Made by a program: the position numbers and the translations under genes
Source of the DNA: Doryteuthis pealeii
Taxonomy: Eukaryota; Mollusca; Cephalopoda; Myopsida; Loliginidae
Length of the DNA stretch: 64,000 nucleotides
Direction: 5' to 3'
NCBI GenBank assembly: GCA_023376005.1
Contig: CM042179.1
Span: 22,473,321 to 22,537,320, forward strand
Shown: positions 56,571 to 64,000 of the stretch, piece after piece
Numbering within the stretch: position 1 is the first letter of the stretch
Layout of the letters: each line of letters begins with the position of its first letter
Notes under the pieces: generated by a model
What the model was told of the DNA's origin: nothing
Databases searched by the model: none
Seen by the model: the letters and a program-made list of their open reading frames with translations, nothing else

Positions 56571-57153
56571 AGTATTTTCTTCTTTTTTCTTCTTCCAAAA
56601 TTATTAATTGATTATTTGGTGAATTTCTAAGGCGGTATCTAAACAGTCTTTAAGGACTTTCTGTTGAGAAGATTAAAAAAAAAAAATCCTTTTCCTTTAA
56701 AATTACTTCCTCTCCCCCTTTCTAGACTGACAGCTGTGTCATTGGAGTTTTATAGGTTTTATAAGGGAGGAGGAGGTTTAATAGTCCTCCTTCCCTTTTT
56801 ACACTGTCTCCACCTCCTCCTCTTTTTTTTTTCTTTATTTAAAAATTTTTTTTTTTTTAACTGACTGTTGTGGCGTATGGGGTCTTCGTCTCCAAACTGA
56901 AGGCAATGGAGTTGAAGAGACCTCCTTGTCCAGAAAAAGAGAAGTGTTTTTTCTTCTCTTCTCTTTATTTCAATCCTCTTCCTTCTCCTCTATCTAGAGT
57001 GACTGATCTTTCTTTCTTTCTTTCTTTTCTTTTTTTTTTTTTTTTTACTGACCAGACAGATGTGGTTTGGTGAGAGGAAGAGGCTCAGTAGTCCAGATAA
57101 GAAAAGATATTTCTTCTGCCTCTTCCCCCCTTTTTATATTTCTTGTCCACCAC

Positions 57154-57186
<33 letters not shown>

Positions 57187-57375
57187 CTTTCTGTGGCACA
57201 TAAATTTTTATTTATTTATTCTTTTTTGTTTTTGTTTTTGTTTTGTATTTGTTTTTTTTTGTTGTTTTGTATTTGTTTGTGTTTGTTTTTGTTTTTTAAT
57301 TAAGAGTGAAGGCATGAGGAAGTCCAGAAGAGGGGGGTGCAGTATTTCCTCTTCCTACTTCCTCTCACTTTTTTT
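56520..57375. repeat. Pyrimidine-rich low-complexity tracts
   Basis: Long T and CT runs on the plus strand (56530-56562, 56820-56858, 57021-57046, 57153-57181, 57222-57297), so the minus strand, which would be the FGF 3' UTR, is purine/A-rich. A possible poly(A) signal AATAAA on the minus strand is at 57216-57211, about 160 bp after the FGF stop codon. Plus-strand frames here are phenylalanine/serine runs and not genes. Confidence 0.6.
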
Positions 57376-58002
57376 TTACACTTTCCCTTCCCCATTATCC
57401 TCTTTATCCTCCTCCCCTTGCTCCCTTCCTCCTCCTCCTCCTCTTTCTCTCCCTCCCCCTCCTCTTCCAAGATTTACAACAGAAGCATCAGAGGTTTGTA
57501 ATCCGTTAGGATTTTTCACAGACTCCTCACGAGACTTCTTTCGCCTCCTCCTCCTCCTCCTCTTTTTCTTACACCTTCTTTTTTTGCCTTTTCTCTTTCT
57601 CCTGCACCTCCTCCTCTTCCCACCTCGCTTCCGACACTGGCTGCCTGAACAGCGAGGTATATCGGGAGGAGGAGGAGGCCCAGGCGTTGTCACCCCTGAA
57701 GAGGGGGGAGGCTGTACTGTCCGAATTGCATCGATTGAAGTTGTTGCTGATGTATTCGATCCTGTTTTTGTCCGTTGTTGATGCTCTATTTGTTTGATTA
57801 GGTCAAGATCAGCGTCCAGTGGCAAAAACTGGACCCGCAATTGATGTTCATTACTACGCGCCCCCTTCCGGGGACGCCCCCGCCGATCTATACTGATATA
57901 CCAGGTTTGATTACGTTCTTTTTTATAGCGATTGCTATAAAACGTTGTATAGTATTGTTCTAGGAGTTTTTCATAAAAAGCACAGTCATCTGTGTAGTTT
58001 TT
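57376..58002 (-). CDS. Fibroblast growth factor, terminal coding exon
   Basis: The exon opens at 58002 right after TTTTATCTTTTCAG (acceptor AG at 58004-58003), in phase 0, and runs 208 codons to TAA at 57378-57376. Residues 1-65 are the C-terminal half of an FGF beta-trefoil core: KNYTDDCAFYEKLLEQYYTT, the YSNRYKKERNQTWYISIDRR segment, GRPRKGARSNEHQLRVQFLP, then LDAD. This matches the family pattern (T)DxCxFxExL...Y-S-xY...WY...RxGxxxKG...FLP, and vertebrate FGF2 also starts its last exon at a K-x-x-TDEC position, so the intron position is conserved. FGFs are secreted ligands that bind heparan sulfate and FGF receptors. After about residue 75 comes a long tail: Thr/Ser-rich, then PPPPP, then a basic block (RKRGGKRRRCRRKRKGKK and further R/K runs), then Gly/Glu-rich. 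Subfamily is uncertain; features recall FGF1/2, FGF9/16/20 and FGF8-like proteins. Upstream exons were not found in the window. Confidence 0.9.
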   Translation of the reverse strand, partial: KNYTDDCAFYEKLLEQYYTTFYSNRYKKERNQTWYISIDRRGRPRKGARSNEHQLRVQFLPLDADLDLIKQIEHQQRTKTGSNTSATTSIDAIRTVQPPPSSGVTTPGPPPPPDIPRCSGSQCRKRGGKRRRCRRKRKGKKRRCKKKRRRRRRRKKSREESVKNPNGLQTSDASVVNLGRGGGGRERGGGGGREQGEEDKEDNGEGKV

Positions 58003-58122
58003 CTGAAAAGATAAAATTATAAAAAAGTTAAATTAACAATTAAATTTTATGATTATATACTTACAAAAACTTATTTAATTTGGTATATCTTTTATATGAT
58101 AATATAATAAATAATATATTAT

Positions 58123-58521
58123 TCTATATCTATTAATAATGGAGATTTGATTCCGGTTTTTGCCTGTAACAAAAATTACATCACTGCTTACATCACATTA
58201 CCCAAAATCATCATAACATAGAATAAATACATTCAAAATTTGAACATGCAACATTAGACAGTCTTCATTGTTTTTTAAAACCAGTTTTAATAAATACATG
58301 ACTGGTATTATATATCTATATATAGTTTGTTTTATTTTAATACATATTTAAAGTTTACATTTCAAATTGTTTTATTTTTTAATCCTTTAATGAATTTGAT
58401 GATTTTACTTACTTAGGGTACAAACTCGCTGACATTGAATTTTTTACTCCCACACCTCAGGCAATATGTTTCAAAAATCTATTTTTACATCGCCTGGAGT
58501 GCGTTTTTTATTTTGTACTAG
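58123..58521 (+). mobile_element. Dispersed non-autonomous repeat, Helitron-like, copy 2
   Basis: Nearly identical to 740-1198 apart from small differences and the absence of the left palindrome arm. It lies about 120 bp upstream of the FGF exon acceptor, inside the presumed intron. Begins TCTATATCTATTAATAATGG and ends GTACTAG. Confidence 0.6.
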
Positions 58522-58569
58522 TAATAGATAATATATTATTCTATATTGTTTTAAATATCATTATACAGA

Positions 58570-59170
58570 CTAGCAAATATATGCACCCTCCGGGTGCAAG
58601 TATTTAAGTTTTAATATAATAAAATATCATATTAAATTAGAAAGGCTAATGAAACTGAATAAGAATGCAAATAAAAAGAATTGGAACAGAGGGGGTATGA
58701 TTGAAAAATAGAACAACTTTGAAACTAACTCTTCCATCATTTTCCATTACTCCCCTCTTTCATTGATGAATTTTCCTAATTCAACTATTTAGTTAAAATA
58801 GGAAGTAAAGAATAATATTACAGTCATTTCTTCTTGTTAATGGATTTCTTTTAAGATTTATCCCCGAGATTTTTGCTCATATTCAATAAGATAAAACCAA
58901 ACAATTAGAAACCAATAATACTAAGCATATATTTATTAAAATCAAATTTCTAATATCAATATGCAAATTAGCCTTCCCATTCACACTGTAAACCGCTATT
59001 TTGTTGTATATATAAATACAATTGCATGTTATTAGCATGTAGATATGGTTAACAGTCTTAATGATGTAAAACAATTTTATTAATAATTGAGGTTTAAATA
59101 AATATAAAATCATGGAGAATGTGATGTAAATAACAAAGGGAATTGTGACCTGAGTAGTGATATAGTTTCG
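58570..59170 (-). repeat. Dispersed repeat, copy 2
   Basis: Matches 28560-29070 in reverse ('ggaattgtgacctgagtagt', 'attagccttcccattcacac'). Its left part ('gggtgcaagtatttaagttt', 'catattaaattagaaaggct') matches 60870-60930. No gene. Inside the presumed FGF intron. Confidence 0.6.
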
Positions 59171-59211
59171 GCTACAGACAGAAAAACACACAATCTCCAT
59201 TATAATAAGAT

Positions 59212-59508
59212 ATGTGTAGGTGAGTGGTATAATAGTTATCATTTTAGGAAATGGATAGCGAGACGAGTTCCAATCCTGTTTGAAGCTGTTTGTATTTCCC
59301 ATAGCACTGATACCATTGGGAAAGGTATGAATCCAACTATTCTCATTCCAGTTATGGGTAAATAGTAAGGCAGACTGGGCTCTTTAACCTTGGTTAGGCA
59401 ACTAGTGTAGGAGAAGAAAAACTCTGAAATTCAAACCTGTTGAATTCTGTTTAAAGAAATTGACCTTTTGCCACATCCTACTTGTGCAGAGGTGTTGGTA
59501 TATATTAT
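59212..59508 (+). mobile_element. SINE2 copy, near full length
   Basis: Head GTGAGTGGTATAATAGTTAT and ACGAGTTCCAATCCTG are degraded boxes A and B; body blocks 'ccattgggaaaggtatgaat', 'gggtaaatagtaaggcagac' and 'gggctctttaaccttggtta' follow. It ends near GAGGTGTTGGTATATATT. Confidence 0.75.
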
Positions 59509-59514
59509 TGTTTG

Positions 59515-60115
59515 GTTTGGTTTGTTTTGTTTTACGGCATATCAACCTCAGTGGGTCATTTAATGCCGATAAAGTTTTGAAATAAATCAATTCTTAATGG
59601 ATAATACAATTTTTTTATAAATACATTTTTCTACTTAACCCATAGATGGGACCCTAACAGGTACTACCACTCCGGGTCAGAGTGGACCAGGGAGCAATGG
59701 TGATGAAGGGGTGCTCCACATTCCCCAAACCTCCAAAACTGGAACCTCACCATCAGATAGAGTTTAACATCATTCCCAGGACATGTAGACCCGCAGCCAC
59801 CGCCTTCTAGCACCCATATGATAAGAAGGATTGGGGGTTGCCATAAGGGCAGTAGGGTTGGGGCAATCATATAGGTGCTAGAGCTTGACGTGACCAGCCG
59901 ATTGATTGGAGGGGGCCTCTCCGACCGCCCGTCTAGCCCAAGATAGGGCCAAAGTGGAGTATTGCAAGTCATGAACTGCTCATCCACCTGGGCTCTATCC
60001 TTAAGCATCACTGGTCGCCACCCACGGCCAACAGGTGGCCCCATTGGGGGAGTCTTACCCCTCTGCAGAGGTGCAGTTGGTGCATTCTAACGCCTCAGCC
60101 GACAGGGCGGATATA
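59515..60115 (-). mobile_element. ~600-bp retroposon family, full-length copy, minus strand
   Basis: The minus strand begins CGCCCTGTCGGCTGAGGCGT and continues through the same landmarks as 17045-17650, ending in TGCCGTAAAACAAAACAAAC at 59516-59536. The 126-residue minus-strand frame at 59664-60044 lies inside it and is not conserved as protein between copies. Confidence 0.78.
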
Positions 60116-60149
60116 TCATTGTGTATTAAACTAGTAAACATATGCATCA

Positions 60150-60310
60150 AGCTGTTGCATTTCACATGGTGCTAATACCCTTGGGAAAGGTATGCATCCA
60201 ATTCTTCCTCCAGCTATTGGTAAATAGCAGGGCATACTGGGCTCTTTAACTATGGTTAGTTAACCAGTTTATGAGAAGGAAAACTCTGAATTCAAACCTT
60301 TTAAAGTGAC
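60150..60310 (+). mobile_element. SINE2 body fragment
   Basis: Blocks 'ctgttgcatttcacatggtg', 'aatacccttgggaaaggtat', 'ggtaaatagcagggcatact' and 'ggctctttaactatggttag'. The SINE2 end 'cttgtgttgcatcctactcg' appears separated at 60720-60760, beyond the MITE at 60406-60656. Confidence 0.65.
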
Positions 60311-60405
60311 TTGAGGTGGTCACTACTAGAATAGGCTCAGTCCTAATTAGTGATCTATCTTTAAAAATAAAAGTTTTTTTAAGATCACCAGGCAATACTA
60401 AATTC

Positions 60406-60656
60406 GGACCATATGACCTTTAGGCACCCCTTTTACTTTGCTGATTCATAAGTACATTTTTTTCATTTACACTGTCAACATCCGGTTGTTTGTTAGGGGT
60501 TAGGGTTAGGGGTTAGAGTTAGGGGTTAGTTTTATAATTAAAAAAAAAACTCTAAAAATCGTCTGTTAACAAACAACTGGATGTTGACGGTGTAAATGAA
60601 AAAAATGTACTTATGAATCAGCAAAGCAAAAGGGGTGCCTAAAGGTCATATGGTCC
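60406..60656. mobile_element. Telomere-motif MITE, family B, perfect 8-bp duplication
   Basis: Ends GGACCATATGACCTTTAGGC and exactly inverted GCCTAAAGGTCATATGGTCC. CTAAATTC flanks both sides (60398-60405 and 60657-60664). Subterminal TTCATTTACACTGTCAACAT and ATCCGGTTG-like blocks are mirrored. The loop holds TTAGGGGTTAGGGTTAGGGG and similar telomere-like units. The 8-bp duplication assigns it to a hAT-like transposition system. No protein. Confidence 0.92.
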
Positions 60657-60939
60657 CTAAATTCTTTTATAATGAAAATCCTATTTAGTTTAATGTTACA
60701 TGATTTCTATTGAAATTGACCTTGTGTTGCATCCTACTCGTGTGGAAAGGTTGGTAAAAGAGATTATATGATTTCAATATACCACACTTTAATACCAATT
60801 GGAAGATTCTTCAGATTCTGGTTTGGGATTACTACTATTACAACAATCAAATATATGTGCTCTCTGCTGGTTGCAAGTAATTGAGTTTTTATGTAATGAA
60901 ATATTATATCAAATTAGAAAGACTAACAAAACTAAAAAG

Positions 60940-61148
60940 GGTTATTTCCTATAAGTCTAACATAAACAGAGGGGAACCACTCTCGACTGAAAAATTATTT
61001 ATTTATTGATTGATCTACTATGAAAAAAGAAAACGGAGTTAAGGTTAGGGTTAAGGGTTTAGGGTTAGTTTAATGGGAAAATAAATAAATAATTTATCAG
61101 TCAAGAGTGATTCCCCTTTGTTTATGTTAGACTTATAGGAAATAACCC
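60940..61148. mobile_element. Telomere-motif MITE, family A, perfect 8-bp duplication
   Basis: GGTTATTTCCTATAAGTCTA at the left and its inverse TAGACTTATAGGAAATAACC at the right. CTAAAAAG flanks both sides (60932-60939, 61149-61156). The interior carries AGGTTAGGGTTAAGGGTTTA. It is inserted in dispersed repeat copy 3 (60850-61400), whose halves join cleanly if one CTAAAAAG is removed. Confidence 0.93.
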
Positions 61149-61705
61149 TAAAAAGGAATGCATATAAAAAAGATTACACTTATCTTAAATGATTACAACA
61201 TAAAATTATACATAGGATTACTTTTAATATGTTTGAGAATAAAACAATAATATTAGAAATCAATAACACCGAGTAATTATTTATTAAACCCAATTTTGTT
61301 AAAACCAGTATGCAAATTGTCCACACTATATGCTATGTAAATCTTTATTCATTAATAGTATATAACATATATTGTAGAATTTTAAATGCATCAATAACAT
61401 GAGCTGTTTCAGAAGCCAAGGTCCTGGAATGCACAATTAAAAAAAAAACCCTAAACAAACACAAACAAATATAATGAAATCACAACAGCAATAACTAAAC
61501 ACAAAACAGAAAAACCAAAGAAAACTATTGCATCAAAATGGCTAAACATAGAAATCTACGGTGGAAGCCCACCCCAAAAACAAAACAACAAAAACCCAAA
61601 ACAATGCGAAACAAAAGACCCCCTTCAAATGAACATAAACAACCACACCTAAAAAGTTCAGCAAAGGAAGCAAAGATGCCAAGGGTGAAACCAGCTCAAA
61701 CCAAA

Positions 61706-61763
<58 letters not shown>
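61706..61763. repeat. (CA)n microsatellite
   Basis: About 56 bp of CA repeat, next to an A-rich CAAAACAAAA-type tract (61440-61700). The 78- and 73-residue frames across it are repeat artefacts. Confidence 0.98.
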
Positions 61764-61765
<2 letters not shown>

Positions 61766-62235
61766 AAAATTTAATCCTAAAAGCATTTAAAAATCAGTAA
61801 AATACAGTGCTCTATGCACAAAAAGGAGAGTAATATCATAACAGTAAGTAAAATCTGTTGAGTGCTCTATTGTTGGTATCAGCTAAACATTACTGCACAG
61901 ACCAGATTACCCAGGCTGTGCTACTCATGTGCAAAGTATATATATATATCTTTGAAAGGAAGGAAAAACTCAATACCGTTATTCCATAATAAATTTATTT
62001 CGACCAAAATTGGGGCCTTTATAAATCTAAGTTGATTTAATAAAGCTCCCCAGAATTCAGTCTCATCAGATGGGAAAAATATTGCTCTGCATATAATCTA
62101 AAAAGTTCATTATACATTGAGCTCTCTGTAGTGATTTAAAGATTCGCTGTATTCATACATACTGGATCATACAATAATAATACAGTGTATCTTAGAAATC
62201 ACATATAGAATCATCCAAGTTTTGGATACCTCACA

Positions 62236-62237
<2 letters not shown>

Positions 62238-62271
<34 letters not shown>
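62238..62271. repeat. (AT)n microsatellite
   Basis: About 33 bp of AT repeat at the left end of a mariner fragment. Confidence 0.96.
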
Positions 62272-62273
<2 letters not shown>

Positions 62274-62275
<2 letters not shown>

Positions 62276-62640
62276 GAAGATTCAATAAATAAGGGGAATG
62301 TTTTTGAAAAAAGCAAAATGAAATTTTTTTTTCAGAATTTTTTCCCATAAATATAAACTCTGCAAGGTTTGGAATTGATTTAGAGCAAAAATTATTTTAA
62401 TCTCACAAAAGTGTTTCTTATGAGACTATTCAAAATGGCTGAAAATCAAACAGAGTGCTTCAGGCTTGATCTCTCATCAAAAGTTTTAGTTTTTTAAAAA
62501 TTTAGACATTTATTTGTGAGAAAAATGTCATTAAATCTAATGAAGAAAACCTGTTTCACACCAAAAAAAGCAAGAAGCAACAGTTTTTAAAATTGCTATG
62601 AATCCACTTAAGAGGCACCTCAGGCACTGAATAATAAACA
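62274..62640 (+). pseudogene. Mariner 5' fragment, same family as 51706-52605
   Basis: From AGGAAGATTCAATAAATAAG it follows the minus strand of the element at 52605-52290: a 'gaaaaaagcaaaat' block, 'ctctgcaaggtttggaattg', 'gagactattcaaaatggctg', with the start MAENQTE of the transposase near 62434. The frame is broken soon afterwards, and the rest of the gene and the 3' end are missing. Confidence 0.65.
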
Positions 62641-62860
62641 TAGACCTTATCCCTTAGTGAGGTAATATTTTGGAAAATTTTAGGTTGTAAGCTACTTTCT
62701 TTCTTGGAAGAAATATCCTTATTACTTAAAAGATATACAAGTTGGAATTGGGTCATTTTTCCGACTAACTCCAGCAAACCCAAACTTCCTCTAACTTTAA
62801 CTCCAGACCCCTGTTGAAAACACCTTTAACTCTTAACATCCTATACCACCCCATTCCATT

Positions 62861-63243
62861 CTGGACTTTGTTTAAATGTAATATTAAACATATTTAGAAG
62901 TCTTTGATTTAAGGGAAATTACTGGTAACTTTAAATGAAAAGGCCATTTTTAGCCATTTATTGATAAATCCTTATAGGAATGGGGATCTGGACTTTGTTT
63001 AAATGTAATATTAAACATATTTAGAAGTCTTTGATTTAAGGGAAATTACTGGTAACTTTAAATGAAAAGGCCATTTTTAGCCATTTATTGATAAATCCTT
63101 ATAGGAATGGGGATCTGGACTTTGTTTAAATGTAATATTAAACATATTTAGAAGTCTGTGAGTTAAGGGAAATAACAGGTAACTTTAAATGAAAAGGCCA
63201 TCTTTAGCCATCTTTTTGATAAATCCTTATAGGAATGGGGATC
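62861..63243 (+). repeat. 127-bp tandem repeat, three units
   Basis: CTGGACTTTGTTTAAATGTA starts at 62861, 62988 and 63115, an exact 127-bp period. Units 1 and 2 are almost identical; unit 3 has several changes. Non-coding. Confidence 0.95.
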
Positions 63244-63381
63244 TGAATTTGGAAAATTCTCAACAGGATTTTAAGAGTTAAACTCCCAGATTATCCTAAT
63301 CACTTCCAAAAAATGTTAAAAGAAATGTATACAAAATAAACAGAGCTAAAAAGTAACAACCCAAACACTAAAAAAGGCATA

Positions 63382-63881
63382 CAGTGGTGGACCTACATTT
63401 TGGGGTGGGACACCAAAGCTTGAACTGTTATGGGAAGCTTCACAATTTTAATAACCTTTTTATCTTTATTTTAACTATTATCTTATATTGAATTATGTTT
63501 ATATTATTTTATAAATGCCCTTTCTCCAATAGTAGATCCAAACTTTTGGACCATATTACCTTAAGGCACCCCTTTTTATCTCGATTAAGAAAGGGCATTT
63601 TTTTCATTTACACTGTCAATATCCGGTTGTTTTAACAGACGATTTTTAGATTTTTCAAAAAAATTATAAAACCAACTCCTAACCCCTAACCCTAACGAAC
63701 AACCGGATATTGACAGTGTAAATGAAAAACATGTCCTTTCTTAATTGAGATAAAAAAGGGGTGCCTTAAGGTCATATGGTCCAAACTTTTTAATCAATGT
63801 TTGGTAAGATCAATTCTGCACCACCACCCATCCCCACCCTGAAACTTAAACTTCATTAGTTTTGTAGTAGATCCGCCCCTG
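63382..63881. mobile_element. hAT-type MITE containing a family B MITE
   Basis: Ends CAGTGGTGGACCTACATTTT and CAGGGGCGGATCTACTACAA (minus strand) have the CAGnGGnG pattern of hAT termini. Flanks AAGGCATA and AGTGCATA match at 6 of 8 positions. No transposase is encoded. About half of its length is the nested MITE at 63548-63782. Confidence 0.75.
63548..63782. mobile_element. Telomere-motif MITE, family B, nested, perfect 8-bp duplication
   Basis: Ends GGACCATATTACCTTAAGGC and GGACCATATGACCTTAAGGC (minus strand). AAACTTTT flanks both sides (63540-63547, 63783-63790). The loop carries AACCCCTAACCCTAAC, the opposite orientation to the other copies. Confidence 0.93.
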
Positions 63882-64000
63882 AGTGCATAGTGTTACCAAC
63901 AAACACCATATCCATCAAACTTGAAATCTAAACCAAAAGAAAAAAAAGAAAGAAAAGAAAGAAAAGATGACTAAAAGTAGTTATTCCTAAAAATCACTCG

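Larger units (their letters stand above)
54755..57070 (+). repeat. Degenerate ~35-40-bp tandem repeat (TAGACTGAC motif), interrupted
   Basis: A word close to TCTAGACTGACC followed by a G-rich centre and 'cattagagtttt' recurs at about 54762, 54834, 54903, 54942, 54978, 55019, 55050, 55825, 55857, 55891, 56508, 56636, 56722, 56858, 56994 and 57045. Later units are padded with long T or pyrimidine runs. The hAT (55912-56410) and a LINE end (about 55140-55790) interrupt it. It abuts the 3' side of the FGF exon. Confidence 0.6.

Noticed and set aside
57143..57781. 212-residue plus-strand open frame rich in F, C, P and L
   Set aside because: It lies antisense to the FGF exon and across T/CT runs; composition reflects pyrimidine repeats and there is no domain.
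58883..59302. 139-residue minus-strand frame with hydrophobic segments
   Set aside because: AT-rich frame spanning a dispersed repeat and the start of a SINE2; no motif and no splice or promoter support.
59664..60044. 126-residue minus-strand frame resembling a conserved protein
   Set aside because: It is inside a dispersed retroposon; related frames at 17.2 and 35.0 kb have different starts, stops and shifts.
61542..61774. Opposed 78- and 73-residue frames
   Set aside because: Both read through the CA microsatellite and A-rich DNA; composition artefact.
58020..64000. Upstream FGF exons on the minus strand
   Set aside because: I looked for the N-terminal core pattern (an L-x-G-x-V-x-G-T-like strand and a Y-L-A-M-N-x-x-G-like exon end before a donor) and saw no convincing match; they probably lie outside the window.

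Overview
The window looks like non-coding, repeat-dominated DNA from an invertebrate animal. It is AT-rich, has introns and spliceosomal splice signals, and holds many eukaryotic transposons (mariner, hAT, non-LTR, Ty3/gypsy, Penelope-like/retrozyme, tRNA-derived SINEs). It has no bacterial gene structure. The density of SINEs, MITEs and simple repeats, plus an invertebrate-style FGF exon, fits a mollusc, most plausibly a cephalopod. That organism call is inference; nothing here names the species.

Only one host gene is supported: the terminal coding exon of a fibroblast growth factor (FGF) gene on the minus strand at about 57.4-58.0 kb. It starts at a phase-0 splice acceptor, encodes the second half of the FGF core, and continues into an unusual proline-, arginine/lysine- and glycine-rich tail. 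Its upstream exons are not recognised and probably lie beyond the right edge.

Layout. 0-20 kb: SINEs, foldback elements, telomere-motif MITEs, a Ty3/gypsy integrase remnant, degraded LINE ends, mariner and hAT fossils, and from 16.8 kb an old ~108-bp minisatellite invaded by later elements. 20-30 kb: a LINE 3' end, a 92-bp satellite of about 46 copies (21.9-26.2 kb) and a decayed LINE reverse transcriptase. 30-38 kb: more LINE/SINE/mariner remnants, a possible solo LTR, then a retrozyme-like dimer with hammerhead ribozymes (36.8-37.7 kb). 39.3-44.2 kb: a 136-bp satellite of about 36 copies that derives from LINE reverse-transcriptase coding sequence. 44-54 kb: AT-rich foldbacks, microsatellites and three mariner relics. 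54.7-57.1 kb: degenerate short tandem repeats with a hAT and a LINE tail, next to the FGF exon. 58-64 kb: dispersed repeats, SINEs, telomere-motif MITEs (two of them with perfect 8-bp target duplications) and a hAT.

The elements form a readable stratigraphy: SINE in SINE, MITE in mariner in minisatellite, MITE in LINE in foldback, MITE in hAT. The most notable items are the hammerhead-ribozyme dimer, the satellite born from LINE coding DNA, the telomere-motif MITE families and the FGF exon with its polybasic tail. All alignments were made by eye; copy numbers and boundaries are approximate unless a target-site duplication fixes them.
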